Shown: in pieces, positions 7,487 to 16,179 of the stretch
How the letters are laid out: every line of letters begins with the position of its first letter
How positions within the stretch are numbered: position 1 is the first letter of the stretch
From: Planctomycetaceae bacterium
GTDB lineage: Bacteria > Planctomycetota > Planctomycetia > Planctomycetales > Planctomycetaceae
Assembly (NCBI GenBank): GCA_020426515.1
Contig: JAGQPW010000051.1
Coordinates: 1 to 35,744 of the forward strand
Reading direction: 5' to 3'
DNA length: 35,744 nt
The notes under the pieces: generated by a model
Told to the model about the DNA's origin: nothing
Database searches by the model: none
Seen by the model: only the letters and a program-made list of their open reading frames with translations
Position numbers and translations under genes: made by a program

Positions 7487-8521
7487 CTATTCAGAAGGAG
7501 ACTGCTCGTCAGCGACTCCCATCGCTGATTTAAATGCATTTAGCAAGTTCGCTTGAGCGGCTTCGATCGGCCCAGGCAACATTGCGCCTGCAGCCTGACG
7601 GTGGCCGCCGCCTCCATAAGTTTCCGCAATTGCGGCGACGCTGAGATCTGAGCGACTGCGTAAACTCGCCTTAATACGCTTGTCCAGTTGCTCAACAAGA
7701 ATAAACGACGCCTCCACCCCATCAATGGATAGCCCACTGTTCACCAGGTCTTCGGTATCCGTGGGATGAGCCCCGGTCTCTGAAAAATCTTTGCGGCAGA
7801 CATACGTAAACGCCAGCCGGTTGTCGCAGGCCAGCGTCACTCGCGAGAGAATGATGGAATGCAGTTTGAGCCGGGCCAGCGAGGACCGCTCGTAAAGTTC
7901 TCGATACAGGCCGCTGGGCTGTGCTCCCTGCTCGATCAATCGACCGGCAGCGTGATAGGTGCGGGCATCAGCATTGGGGAACCGGAACCATCCGGTATCG
8001 GTGGCGATCGCGCAAAACAAAGCCGTCGCCTGCGACGGTGCCAGCGTGACGCCAAGAAACTCAGCCAATTCGGTAATCAGCACTCCGGTCGCCGAGGCCG
8101 AGGTATCCTTGAATTCCACGGCGCCAAGGTCGTCCGAGCTGACATGGTGGTCAATCACAACCTTCTTGGCTGCGGTCTGTTCAAGCACTTTGCGAACGTC
8201 GTTAATCTGCTGCCAGGCCGATGTATCGACGACAATATGCACATCTGTTTCGCAGGCCTGAGCGATTGACACCCCATCCTTGATCTTCAGAATGCGGCCT
8301 TCCGAGTCGAGAAATTTCAGGTTGTCCGGAGTTGCGGAGGGGTTGATGATCCGGACGTCCTTGCCCAGCGACTCGAGGATGCCCGCCAGGCCCAGTTCCG
8401 AGCCGAGCGCATCTCCATCTGGCCGAACGTGACTTGTGATCACGAACCGCTGGGCGGGTTCCACGATCTCCTTGAACGACTGCCAGTCAATCGGCATGAA
8501 CATAACTTTCTGATTGCACAC
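7487..8521 (-). CDS. nrnA: DHH/DHHA1 phosphoesterase, NrnA-like oligoribonuclease/pAp phosphatase
   Basis: The protein has up to 344 residues. Motif I (ITSHVRPDGDALGSELGL) and the metal-binding DHH motif (VVIDHHVSSDD) are intact. The C-terminal DHHA1 domain ends with GGGGHRQAAGAM, the substrate-binding glycine-rich loop. NrnA-type enzymes degrade very short RNA (nanoRNA) and in many species dephosphorylate pAp. Planctomycetes generally lack the gammaproteobacterial Orn, so this role is plausible. The start is unsure: GTG at 8521 has a close GGAG, while ATG at 8503 or 8497 gives the usual N-terminus (MPIDWQSF). It lies between the 148-residue gene (30 bases) and the DUF4159 gene (11 bases). 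Substrate range (nanoRNA, pAp or c-di-nucleotide) cannot be read from the sequence. Confidence 0.85.
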   Translation of the reverse strand: MCNQKVMFMPIDWQSFKEIVEPAQRFVITSHVRPDGDALGSELGLAGILESLGKDVRIINPSATPDNLKFLDSEGRILKIKDGVSIAQACETDVHIVVDTSAWQQINDVRKVLEQTAAKKVVIDHHVSSDDLGAVEFKDTSASATGVLITELAEFLGVTLAPSQATALFCAIATDTGWFRFPNADARTYHAAGRLIEQGAQPSGLYRELYERSSLARLKLHSIILSRVTLACDNRLAFTYVCRKDFSETGAHPTDTEDLVNSGLSIDGVEASFILVEQLDKRIKASLRSRSDLSVAAIAETYGGGGHRQAAGAMLPGPIEAAQANLLNAFKSAMGVADEQSPSE

Positions 8522-8551
8522 AAACTCCAGCTGAATCGCCGGGATGTTGTG

Positions 8552-8998
8552 TCAGGATATGAGAATGTCCCCGTCCAGGTCGACATCCAGCGTATCTGAG
8601 ATCTCCTGGAATTGAACTTTCATTTCGTCCAGTTCGTGGTCAGTCGCCTGACACAACAACATGACTGTGAATCGACCGGTGCGAAAGACGCGTACCAGCG
8701 CCGTGTTCACCAGTTCCAGACACACAAAGTCAATTTGCCGGGCCTCGGACTCGCGACGGGCCAATCTGACAACAGATGGCTCAATGTCGATTTCGTCGTA
8801 TTCTTCCCGGAATGCTGTGTCGATCTGGTCAAGCACCTCTTCAACCTGAGGTCGCTTCCACATCAGGTGAAGCGACCAGAAAGAGGTGCCCTCCGGTTCG
8901 GCGACGGTGATGGTGGTACACTCATCGCCGCTTTCTTCGATGATCTCCCACTCATCCGGGTAGGAGAATCCGATGCCGTGATTGCGATACCTGGGCAT
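8552..8998 (-). CDS. Unknown 148-residue protein, PsbP/DUF1795-like fold suspected
   Basis: The protein has 148 residues from ATG at 8998. It starts RYRNHGIGFSYPDEWEI, the kind of opening seen in PsbP/DUF1795-like domains (short strand, then FxYPxxW). It continues with an acidic middle (EEYDEIDIEP) and ends in an acidic tail. There is no signal peptide or membrane helix. The family assignment rests on this opening and the overall strand-helix pattern, so it is tentative. No Shine-Dalgarno is visible; a small hairpin lies just upstream of the start. It is the first gene after acpS in the minus-strand group. Confidence 0.7.
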   Translation of the reverse strand: MPRYRNHGIGFSYPDEWEIIEESGDECTTITVAEPEGTSFWSLHLMWKRPQVEEVLDQIDTAFREEYDEIDIEPSVVRLARRESEARQIDFVCLELVNTALVRVFRTGRFTVMLLCQATDHELDEMKVQFQEISDTLDVDLDGDILIS

Positions 8999-9001
8999 AG
9001 T

Positions 9002-9022
9002 AAAAATGCGGAGCCGTTCCGC
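9002..9022 (-). other. Hairpin with T-run just before the 148-residue gene
   Basis: On the minus strand GCGGA (9022-9018) and TCCGC (9012-9008) form a 5-bp stem, then ATTTTT (9007-9002). The hairpin ends only a few bases before the start codon at 8998. It may be a weak acpS terminator or a translation-control element; the stem is short. Confidence 0.35.
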
Positions 9023-9168
9023 CTGTCATTGTTGATCGTGTTGTGAATTCGTGTTGATTCCCGTGCCGGGAGGACACGCCTGCGGCAGGTTTTCGACAGG
9101 ACAGGCTAGCAGTTTCGCCGCCACATGTCGTATGACCCGCTGTGACCGGACGCGGCCGTCAAACACCA

Positions 9169-9573
9169 TCAGGCGTTATCTTTGCGGCGTAGACCGTGCT
9201 GCATGGCAATCGCCGTGGCCGTGGCGTAAGCCTTGCAATGGGAGATGGTGATCAGGATCTCATCAATCCCCAGCAACTTCGCCACATTGCCAGCCCCTCC
9301 GGTCAGGTTGATGACCGGCTGGCCAGACTTCATGTTGGCGACCTCAATGTCGGTCCAGCCAACACCTTTTGTAAAACCTGTTCCCAATGTCTTCATCACC
9401 GCCTCCTTGGCGGCCCAGCGTCCCGCGTAGTGTTCGATGGCACCGCGTTTGGTCTGGCAGTACTGAATTTCCGCTTCGGTATAGACCCGCTGCAGGAACA
9501 GCTCCCCGTGCCGCTCAATCATCTGGCCAATGCGAACAATCTCGACGATGTCGGTACCCAATCCGACAATCAT
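9169..9573 (-). CDS. acpS: Holo-[acyl-carrier-protein] synthase
   Basis: The protein has 134 residues, normal for the family. AcpS transfers the 4'-phosphopantetheine arm of coenzyme A to a serine of acyl carrier protein, activating fatty-acid synthesis in the cytoplasm. The Mg-binding residues are visible: Asp8 in GLGTDIVEI and Glu57 in RWAAKEAVMKTLGTG. The closing ISHCKAYATATAIA is the conserved strand of the fold. ATG at 9573 fits the family's start (MIVGLGTD). The next minus-strand gene starts 170 bases downstream. pdxJ and fabrication genes often found beside acpS in other phyla are absent. Confidence 0.95.
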   Translation of the reverse strand: MIVGLGTDIVEIVRIGQMIERHGELFLQRVYTEAEIQYCQTKRGAIEHYAGRWAAKEAVMKTLGTGFTKGVGWTDIEVANMKSGQPVINLTGGAGNVAKLLGIDEILITISHCKAYATATAIAMQHGLRRKDNA

Positions 9574-9728
9574 GGCAGCACTCTCAACGAAACCTGGAAA
9601 TAACCAAACGGCAGATGTTGGGCCGCGAAGAGTCGTTTGTCCAGCCTACCAGAGAGATGAGCTGTGACTGATGGGCACCGTGAAGCCAATCCCGAGGCAT
9701 TTTCTGATCAAACGCCGCTGGCCCGAAC

Positions 9729-11117
9729 TCAGGCCAGAATCTGCTCGATGACCCGCCCGGTGCTGATGGGATGTGGTCGGTCGACCTGATCGTGAAAGAC
9801 AGTTTCGGGCGTGTAGCCGAGGGCGTGAAAAATTGTGGCGGTCAGGTCTTCGGGATGGACCAGCCCACTTGTCGGGTAGGCCCCCAACTCGTCGGACGCA
9901 CCGTGAACCACGCCCCCTTGAATTCCGCCGCCAGCCAGAGCCACCGAAAAGACATGCCCCCAATGGTCTCGGCCCGCCCGCCCATTGAACTTGGGTGTCC
10001 GCCCGAATTCCGACATGCACACCACCAGCGTCTCGTCCAGCATTCCCCGTTCCTGCAGATCGTCGAGCAGCGCCGAGAAGGCCGCATCGGTTGGCGGAAC
10101 CAATACGTCCTTGAGGCGTTTCGATTCGTCCCTGTGCGAATCCCAACAAGGGCTGTCAGTTGGCTCATCAGGACCGCGATACCAGTTGACTTGCACCAGA
10201 CGAACATCCGCTTCGATCAGGCGTCGGGCAAGCAGACAACTCTGACCAAACGGAGTGTCGCTGTACTTCGCTCGCGTCTCGGGAGATTCGCTCTGCAGAT
10301 CAAACGCTCCGCGCGATGCGGCATCGGCGAGCAATCCGTAAGCACGTTCCTGCTGAGCCGCGAAAGCTCCCAGATGCGTCGAAGCACTCGTTGCCTGCAC
10401 TTTCTGATCGAGGTGACGAGCGAGTTGCTGTCGTCCCTGGAGCCGCGAGAGATTCATACTGTCGGGCAGCTGAAACTCACTAATACGGTAGTCGGGCGAG
10501 GAGGGCTGACAACGAAACAACCAGGGATCAACACTGCGTCCCAGCATGCCGCCATCCTGCCCCGGCCAAATGGACCCATCCGTATTGAAGATGTGACACG
10601 GCAGCCGAACAGCATCGGGCAGGTGGCCGCGAGGTGTTTCCAGCCGCTGCACCACAGATCCCCAGTTCGGCCAGTCGTTGGGAGCCCCGGGATTGGCGTT
10701 CTCTGCGTTCTGCGGTACGTGCTTGCGCCCGGTCAGCATGTAGTAGCCGCTCGATGAGTGGGCATTGTCACCCGTCGAAACTGCGCGGAGCACAGCGAGC
10801 TGATGAGCCCGTCGAGCCAGGTCGGGCATCAGTTCACCAAATTGCACTCCAGGGACCGAGGTTGAGATGGGAGCAAAATCTCCCCGCACGTTCTCGGGCG
10901 CACCCGGCTTCGGGTCCCACGTCGAATGTTGAGGCGCACCGCCCATCAGAAACAACACAATGCAGGACCGCGCCCGGCCATTCGATGCCGCCTTCGCCTG
11001 CGGAGCAAGGAGCTGAGACAGTCCCAATCCGCACATCCCCAGACCACCGATGCGCAACATCTCTCGCCGCGTCACGCGATCACACAGCCGAATTCCGGTG
11101 GACTGCAAACTGAGCAT
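9729..11117 (-). CDS. DUF1501 Tat-exported sulfatase-like protein (first copy)
   Basis: The protein has 462 residues from ATG at 11117; a GTG at 11135 overlaps the korB stop by one base (TAGTG) and would add six. Residues 16-25 (TRREMLRIGG) plus a hydrophobic run to AKAA form a twin-arginine signal. The mature part follows DUF1501: IVLFLMGGAPQHSTWDPKP, then LMPDLARRAHQLAVLRAVST, SGYYMLTGR, and MSEFGRTPKFNGRAGRDHWG near the C-terminus, the usual metal-site region of this alkaline-phosphatase-superfamily group. DUF1501 genes normally follow a PSCyt1/DUF1549/DUF1553 gene; here korB precedes it instead. A 6-bp hairpin straddles the stop codon. The substrate is unknown; sulfated polymers are often suggested. 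Confidence 0.9.
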   Translation of the reverse strand: MLSLQSTGIRLCDRVTRREMLRIGGLGMCGLGLSQLLAPQAKAASNGRARSCIVLFLMGGAPQHSTWDPKPGAPENVRGDFAPISTSVPGVQFGELMPDLARRAHQLAVLRAVSTGDNAHSSSGYYMLTGRKHVPQNAENANPGAPNDWPNWGSVVQRLETPRGHLPDAVRLPCHIFNTDGSIWPGQDGGMLGRSVDPWLFRCQPSSPDYRISEFQLPDSMNLSRLQGRQQLARHLDQKVQATSASTHLGAFAAQQERAYGLLADAASRGAFDLQSESPETRAKYSDTPFGQSCLLARRLIEADVRLVQVNWYRGPDEPTDSPCWDSHRDESKRLKDVLVPPTDAAFSALLDDLQERGMLDETLVVCMSEFGRTPKFNGRAGRDHWGHVFSVALAGGGIQGGVVHGASDELGAYPTSGLVHPEDLTATIFHALGYTPETVFHDQVDRPHPISTGRVIEQILA

Positions 11118-11134
11118 TGGCCCGCATACCCGCA

Positions 11135-12157
11135 CTAGTGAACTTCCCAGGTGTCGCCACTGTTGAACAGGGCCTCCAAATCTCCTTCGCCGACCTGGGC
11201 TCTGCGATCCCGCAGCTGCTGGTCGACGGCCCCATCATAAGTGGGACGCTGGACATCGCGAAAGACACCCATCGGCTCTGGAGCATGTGGCCACCGCAAC
11301 TGGGCCAGCCGGAACGCGTGCGACAGGTCCTCTTCCTGCTCATCATGGAACAGCAGGTCATCTTCTTTCACCTCGTCGAGACTGACAACTTCCAGATGGC
11401 CGGTCCCGTTGAGACGGACTCCGCGATCTCGCTGAGCACCAAAGACGAGCGGGCGGCCATGTTCGAGATAGATGCAGTTGTCCTGCTTCTGGTCCTTCTT
11501 GGTGGCAAACTCAAACGCTCCCGAATTGAAGACGTTGCAATCCTGATACACCTCCACAAACGCAGTCCCCTTGTGAGCAGCGGCTCGCTCGAGTGTTTCG
11601 GAGAGATGCTGAATGTCGACATCTGCACTGCGGGCCACAAAGGTCGCTCCAGCTCCAATCGCCACGGACAGCGGATTGAGCGGTGCATCAACGGAGCCGT
11701 AAGGGGTGCTCTTGGTCTTCTTGCCTTGCGGACTTGTCGGCGAATACTGCCCCTTGGTCAGTCCGTAGATCTGATTGTTGAACATGATGATCTTCAGATC
11801 CACGTTCCGACGAATCGCATGCAGCAGGTGATTGCCGCCAATCGACAGTGCATCGCCATCGCCGGTGATCACCCACACCATCAAGTCAGGCCGAGCCACC
11901 TTCAATCCCGTGGCGACAGCGGGTGCCCGTCCATGAATACTGTGGAATCCGTACGTGGAGACGTAATAAGGGAACCGGCTGGAGCAGCCGATGCCTGAAA
12001 CGAACACCATCTTTTCGCGAGGCACCCCCAACGTGGGCAGTACTTTTTTCATCTGAGCAAGAATCGAGTAGTCCCCGCAACGCGGACACCACCGCAATTC
12101 CTGATCGGTCGCAAAGTCCTTGGGAGTGAGCACGGGAAGTTCTGCTTCGACAGACAT
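11135..12157 (-). CDS. korB: 2-oxoacid:ferredoxin oxidoreductase, beta subunit
   Basis: The protein has 340 residues. It binds thiamine diphosphate and, with KorA, oxidatively decarboxylates a 2-oxoacid (probably 2-oxoglutarate) to acyl-CoA, reducing ferredoxin. The ThDP motif spans residues 99-128 (GDGDALSIGGNH ... MFNN). Cys24 and Cys27 (WCPRCGD), Cys58 (GIGCSS) and Cys207 (YQDCNVF) are candidate ligands of the [4Fe-4S] cluster. YGLTKGQYSPTS is typical of KGOR-type beta subunits. The C-terminal 100 residues are acidic and longer than in minimal homologues. It lies 50 bases after korA; its stop touches an alternative start of the DUF1501 gene. Confidence 0.93.
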   Translation of the reverse strand: MSVEAELPVLTPKDFATDQELRWCPRCGDYSILAQMKKVLPTLGVPREKMVFVSGIGCSSRFPYYVSTYGFHSIHGRAPAVATGLKVARPDLMVWVITGDGDALSIGGNHLLHAIRRNVDLKIIMFNNQIYGLTKGQYSPTSPQGKKTKSTPYGSVDAPLNPLSVAIGAGATFVARSADVDIQHLSETLERAAAHKGTAFVEVYQDCNVFNSGAFEFATKKDQKQDNCIYLEHGRPLVFGAQRDRGVRLNGTGHLEVVSLDEVKEDDLLFHDEQEEDLSHAFRLAQLRWPHAPEPMGVFRDVQRPTYDGAVDQQLRDRRAQVGEGDLEALFNSGDTWEVH

Positions 12158-12207
12158 GGCAACTTCTCTTCCTGAAACAAAGGTATGAATGAAATGAGGA
12201 GGCTGCG

Positions 12208-14082
12208 CTACTGGGCCAGCGCTTCGTCAATCTTTTCTGTCAGTTCGTGGATCAGGAACGGCTTCCCCTTGATCTTGTTGAAGCCGATGGCATCCACCAG
12301 ATACAGAGCCCGCAAGATGACCCACAGTTGTCCGGTATTGAGTTCGGGAACGAGAACTTTCTTGTATCGCTTCAGAATGTCGCCAAGGTTCGATGGAAAC
12401 GGGCTGATGTAGCGAAGGTGGCAGTGCGCAACCGATTGCCCTTTCCGACGGGCCACCTGAGCGGCCGTTCGTACTGCACCAAATGTTCCTCCCCAGCTGA
12501 CCAGCAACAGGTCGCCCGATTCAGGGCCATCAACTTCCTGAGGCGGCAACGTCTTGGCCACGTTCGCCACCTTCTGCCGTCGAATCTCAACCATCTTCTG
12601 ATGGTTCTCGGGGTCATAAGAAACATTGCCGGTACGGTCGGCCTTTTCGAGCCCTCCCAGTCGATGCTCCAGTCCCGGCGTCCCCGGAATGGCCCAGGGG
12701 CGGACCAGGTTTTCATCTCGCAGATAGGGCAGATAGCCTTCGCCGTTTCCGTTGACTTCCCGAGGATGGGCAAACTTGATCGGCTTCAAATCCTCCACGT
12801 TCGGAATCCGCCACGGCTCAGCACCGTTGGCAATGTATCCATCCGTCAGCAGAAACACCGGTGTCATGAACTCGACCGCAATCCGCATCGCCTCCTGTGC
12901 CGCTGCAAAACAGTCGGCCGGGGACTGAGCAGCAATCAACGGAAGCGGGCAGTCGCCGTTACGGCCGAAGTACGACAGAAACAGATCGGATTGTTCTGTC
13001 TTCGTCGGCAGACCTGTACTGGGTCCGCCGCGCTGGACGTTGACAATCACCATGGGAAGTTCGGTCATCACTGCCAGGCCAATCCCCTCCCCTTTGAGAG
13101 CAATGCCGGGACCACTGCTGGCCGTCACCGCAAACGCTCCCCCAAAGGCTGCACCGATGACGGAGGTAATTGCCGCGATCTCGTCCTCGGCCTGAAACGT
13201 GCGTACGCCGAATTCTTTGAGCTTGGAGAGTTCGTGCAGAATGTCGCTGGCCGGAGTAATGGGATAGCCGCCGTAGAACAGTTCTTTGCCGGAGACCTTC
13301 GCCGCAGTTGCCAGTCCCATTGCCGTGGCTTCGTTCCCGGTAACTTTGCGGTAACGCCCGGGGGGCAGATGAGCTGCGGGAACTTTGTAGTGGACCGTGA
13401 ACTGTTCGGTCGCCAGCCCATACGTGTAACCACCGCGCAAGGCCCTTAAATTCGCTTCAAGAATGGCGGGTGCTTTGCCAAATTTCTGCTTGAGCCAGTC
13501 TTCCGTCGGCGTGGCATCGCGATCATACAGCCAGTAAACGAGTCCCAGCGCGAACAGGTTCTTGCAGCGATCAGCTTCGCGGGTACTCAACCCCAACCCT
13601 TCGACAGCATCACGTGTCAGCCTCGTCATGGGAACGAGATGGATGCGGTAGCCTGCAAGGTATTTCTCGTCCGTCAGCGGATCGAAATCGTAGTGCGCCT
13701 TTTGCAGGTTGCTCTTATCAAAGGAATCGGCGTTGATAATCAACGTGCCACCGCGGCGGAGATCATTGAGGTTCGTCTTCAGTGCAGCGGGGTTCATGGC
13801 CACCAGGGTGTCGACCTCGTCACCCGGCGTGTAGATGTCGCCGCTGGAGAAGCACAACTGAAATCCACTCACGCCAAAGAGGGAACCGGCTGGAGCACGA
13901 ATTTCCGCCGGAAAGTCGGGCAGCGTGCTGACGTCGTTACCAAACACCGCCGACACATTCGTGAATTGTGTCCCGGCGAGCTGCATCCCGTCGCCACTGT
14001 CCCCGCAAAATCGAATCACGACGGATTCCAGGGTTTCCAGCGGTTTCTCTGGCGACTGCGGTGTTTCAGTTCCCGTGGACAT
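12208..14082 (-). CDS. korA: 2-oxoacid:ferredoxin oxidoreductase, fused gamma-alpha subunit
   Basis: The protein has 624 residues from ATG at 14082 with AGGAG 11 bases upstream. Residues about 20-190 form the gamma (CoA-binding) domain ([22 protein letters not shown]). Residues 250-490 form the alpha pyrimidine-binding domain ([15 protein letters not shown] at 271-285, [46 protein letters not shown]). The last 100 residues are the transketolase C-like domain ([15 protein letters not shown]). This gamma-alpha fusion with a separate beta subunit is the KGOR-type arrangement and offers a ferredoxin-linked alternative to the 2-oxoglutarate dehydrogenase complex. 2-Oxoglutarate as substrate is inferred; pyruvate or another oxoacid is possible. 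The divergent spacer upstream holds an 18-bp tandem repeat. Confidence 0.93.
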   Translation of the reverse strand: MSTGTETPQSPEKPLETLESVVIRFCGDSGDGMQLAGTQFTNVSAVFGNDVSTLPDFPAEIRAPAGSLFGVSGFQLCFSSGDIYTPGDEVDTLVAMNPAALKTNLNDLRRGGTLIINADSFDKSNLQKAHYDFDPLTDEKYLAGYRIHLVPMTRLTRDAVEGLGLSTREADRCKNLFALGLVYWLYDRDATPTEDWLKQKFGKAPAILEANLRALRGGYTYGLATEQFTVHYKVPAAHLPPGRYRKVTGNEATAMGLATAAKVSGKELFYGGYPITPASDILHELSKLKEFGVRTFQAEDEIAAITSVIGAAFGGAFAVTASSGPGIALKGEGIGLAVMTELPMVIVNVQRGGPSTGLPTKTEQSDLFLSYFGRNGDCPLPLIAAQSPADCFAAAQEAMRIAVEFMTPVFLLTDGYIANGAEPWRIPNVEDLKPIKFAHPREVNGNGEGYLPYLRDENLVRPWAIPGTPGLEHRLGGLEKADRTGNVSYDPENHQKMVEIRRQKVANVAKTLPPQEVDGPESGDLLLVSWGGTFGAVRTAAQVARRKGQSVAHCHLRYISPFPSNLGDILKRYKKVLVPELNTGQLWVILRALYLVDAIGFNKIKGKPFLIHELTEKIDEALAQ

Positions 14083-14534
14083 GACGTAATCACTCCTGAT
14101 GTAGGTAACGAAGAACTCAGCGCGGCCTCAGCAAAGAATGACTGAAGCGAGAAAGACGGGACGAAGCAGGGGGCGAGCATTCCGAGGAGACAGCCTCGTC
14201 GGAAGAGACAGCCCCGTCTCCCGGCATCAAAGCAAGCCGTTCAATCGATGATTTCGTGGGGTGGCTCATGTGTTCAAGGCCAGCCTCGCAACCGAATCCC
14301 GTTGCACCGCTCACATAAGCGGCGACTGCTGGATTCATTGTTACACATGTCACGTTTGATGGATAGACCCTCAATGCACATTTCAGATTCGTAATCCGCC
14401 GGCTGGCATGATTTGCCAAAGTGCGATTGATCGACCTTGACAGCACGGTCTGGCACAGTTTGTCTCCCCTTGAAATCACCAAGTTGTTCTAATGCGCCCA
14501 CCGTTCCCTTCGCTGCTTTCTGACAGGATTTCCC
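14083..14534. promoter_or_regulatory. Divergent spacer between korA and GlmU-like gene
   Basis: A 452-base spacer must hold the korA (minus) and GlmU-like (plus) promoters. I could not pick confident -35/-10 boxes. The one clear structure is the two-copy 18-bp repeat at 14181-14218. A 121-residue minus frame (14117-14482) lacks protein-like composition and is not called. Confidence 0.45.
14181..14218. repeat. Two-copy 18-bp-period tandem repeat upstream of korA
   Basis: TCCGAGGAGACAGCCTCGTC at 14181-14200 is repeated as TCGGAAGAGACAGCCCCGTC at 14199-14218, matching at 17 of 20 positions with a period of 18. The first copy can fold as a 5-bp hairpin (CGAGG/CCTCG), as can the end of the second (GAGAC/GTCTC, to 14220). 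It lies about 100-140 bases upstream of the korA start, so it could be an operator pair or leader structure. Confidence 0.55.
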
Positions 14535-15827
14535 ATGCCACGTATCGTTCTGGTCGAGGATGACCTGACGACCCGTTTCTCTCCGCTGACGCTCTTGCGT
14601 CCTGTCTTTGAACTCCGCTGCGGACACTACTCCGCTCGCGAAAGGGCTCGCCGAGCGTTTCCCGATGGCGAGTGGGGCGCTGTGGTGCGACGAGAACTGG
14701 CGGACGCCTATCGCGAAGAGCATCCCGTCTGTCGCGTGAATGAACGAACCTGGACCAAGGCCAGTCCGACACTGTTTCTCAATGGACGCTGGCTCACTTC
14801 AGTCGATGAGTTGCGGTCGTTGCGTGAAATGAAGGTTGGCACGGCGGCCTGGGTTGGCAATGACTGGGTGGCGATTCTCCTGAACGCCGATGTGCTGCGG
14901 GGACTGCCCGACCTGCATCCCGTCACCATGCAGAATCTGATTGAGCACCAGCTCCCGAAAGCCGAGCGGATCGACGTCTCCGGCCATGTCCTCAAGTCCC
15001 CCTGGGAACTGCTTGAACAAAACTCATCGCAGTTGACTCTTGACCACACCTCACGCCCCCGCGTGAACGCGCAGGAGTTGAGCGATCCACGCATCGCTGT
15101 GCTCGGTGATCCAGATCAGGTCTTCGTCGATGCCAGCGCACGCATCGATCCATTTGTCGTCATCGACGCGCAGCATGGTCCGGTCTGGATTGATGCGGAT
15201 GCCCGCGTGCAGGCGTTCACGCGACTCGAAGGCCCATGCTACATCGGCCAGCAGACCCAGCTGTTTCGAGCGAACGTGCGAGAAGGCTGCAGTATCGGTC
15301 CGGTCTGCCGTGTTGGAGGGGAAATTGAAGAGAGCATTCTGCATAGCCACTCGAACAAGTACCACGATGGCTTTTTGGGCCACAGTTACATCTGCCCGTG
15401 GGTCAACCTGGGCGCCAACACGATCAACAGCGATCTGAAGAACGACTATTCGAACGTTCGCGTACTGGTCGACGGCGAGATGATCGACAGTGGCTCCACG
15501 AAAGTCGGGTGTTTCATTGGCGACCATACCAAGACCGCGCTGGCCAGTCTCTTTAACACTGGCAGCTTCGTCGGCGTGATGAGCCAGATTTTGCCTGGAG
15601 GAGAACTGCTGCCCAAAGTCATTCCCTCGTTCAGCCGCATCTGGCACGGCGAACTGGAACTTCTGCCTGATGGTATCGAATCGAGCCTTGCTGTCGCCCG
15701 TATTGCGATGGGCCGCCGCAACCTGGAATTGAAGCCCGCTGCTGAAGCGCTATTGCGGCATACCTATTCACAGACCGAGACAGACCGTCTGAAATGCATT
15801 GAACGCTGGCGTGCCAAACGTGGCTGA
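14535..15827 (+). CDS. GlmU-like sugar nucleotidyltransferase/acetyltransferase (alternative GlmU family)
   Basis: The protein has 430 residues from ATG at 14535 with CAGGA upstream. It resembles the alternative bacterial GlmU group (TIGR03991-like). The N-terminal nucleotidyltransferase part has a characteristic SPLTLLRPVFELRCG segment (residues 16-30). From about residue 190 a left-handed beta-helix follows: VFVDASARIDPFVVIDAQ, VWIDADARVQAF, CYIGQQTQLF, with LGHSYICPWVNLGANTINSDL and FIGDHTKTALASLFNTGSFVG. Such proteins are predicted to make UDP-N-acetylglucosamine from glucosamine-1-phosphate, but activity is little tested and the N-terminal half lacks the standard GlmU LAAGxGTRM loop. The C-terminus ends in a short helical tail. 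It is divergent from korA. Nothing else in the neighbourhood points to cell-envelope work except, remotely, the NagB-like gene. Confidence 0.85.
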   Translation: MPRIVLVEDDLTTRFSPLTLLRPVFELRCGHYSARERARRAFPDGEWGAVVRRELADAYREEHPVCRVNERTWTKASPTLFLNGRWLTSVDELRSLREMKVGTAAWVGNDWVAILLNADVLRGLPDLHPVTMQNLIEHQLPKAERIDVSGHVLKSPWELLEQNSSQLTLDHTSRPRVNAQELSDPRIAVLGDPDQVFVDASARIDPFVVIDAQHGPVWIDADARVQAFTRLEGPCYIGQQTQLFRANVREGCSIGPVCRVGGEIEESILHSHSNKYHDGFLGHSYICPWVNLGANTINSDLKNDYSNVRVLVDGEMIDSGSTKVGCFIGDHTKTALASLFNTGSFVGVMSQILPGGELLPKVIPSFSRIWHGELELLPDGIESSLAVARIAMGRRNLELKPAAEALLRHTYSQTETDRLKCIERWRAKRG

Positions 15828-16179
15828 CTTCGACGGCTTGATCCCCTTCGAGCCCCAAGTGAAGAACGCATCCGCCGTGCAGTCCGCACAACCCCAACTG
15901 CACCAGAGTTGGAACATCTCGTGTAAGGATTCTGAAACGCCCTGACAGATGTTCCACTGAAGCAACTCCCCATGCTGCCGCATGTTGCAAAACGACCACA
16001 CCGATAACCGTAAGTGAATCACGGACAACTGCAGGCATCTCGCATTCGAGCGATGAAACACTGGGATTGCCGATCGATCCCGAACTTCTCGCGATAAATC
16101 TCACCACGCGGTTTTCGCGGGCACTCGGTTTGCCTGTTCTGGAGACACACCCTTACGCGATCACTCCTGGGTTTGCGCC
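15828..16179. other. Spacer after the GlmU-like gene, no gene seen
   Basis: 352 bases with no convincing frame. A 6-bp hairpin (CCAACT ... AGTTGG, about 15895-15913) has no T-run. Minus-strand frames here overlap the GlmU-like gene and lack protein-like composition. Confidence 0.45.

Noticed and set aside
9771..10757. 328-residue plus-strand frame
   Set aside because: Lies wholly inside the DUF1501 gene on the other strand; composition not protein-like.
11117..11998. 293-residue plus-strand frame
   Set aside because: Antisense to korB, whose motifs are unambiguous.
12247..13449. 400-residue plus-strand frame
   Set aside because: Antisense to korA; long only because of GC-rich codon usage.
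14117..14482. 121-residue minus frame in the korA spacer
   Set aside because: No domain, odd Ser/Cys-rich composition, no ribosome site; overlaps the tandem repeat region.
15631..16107. 158-residue minus frame
   Set aside because: Half is antisense to the GlmU-like gene; no recognisable features.
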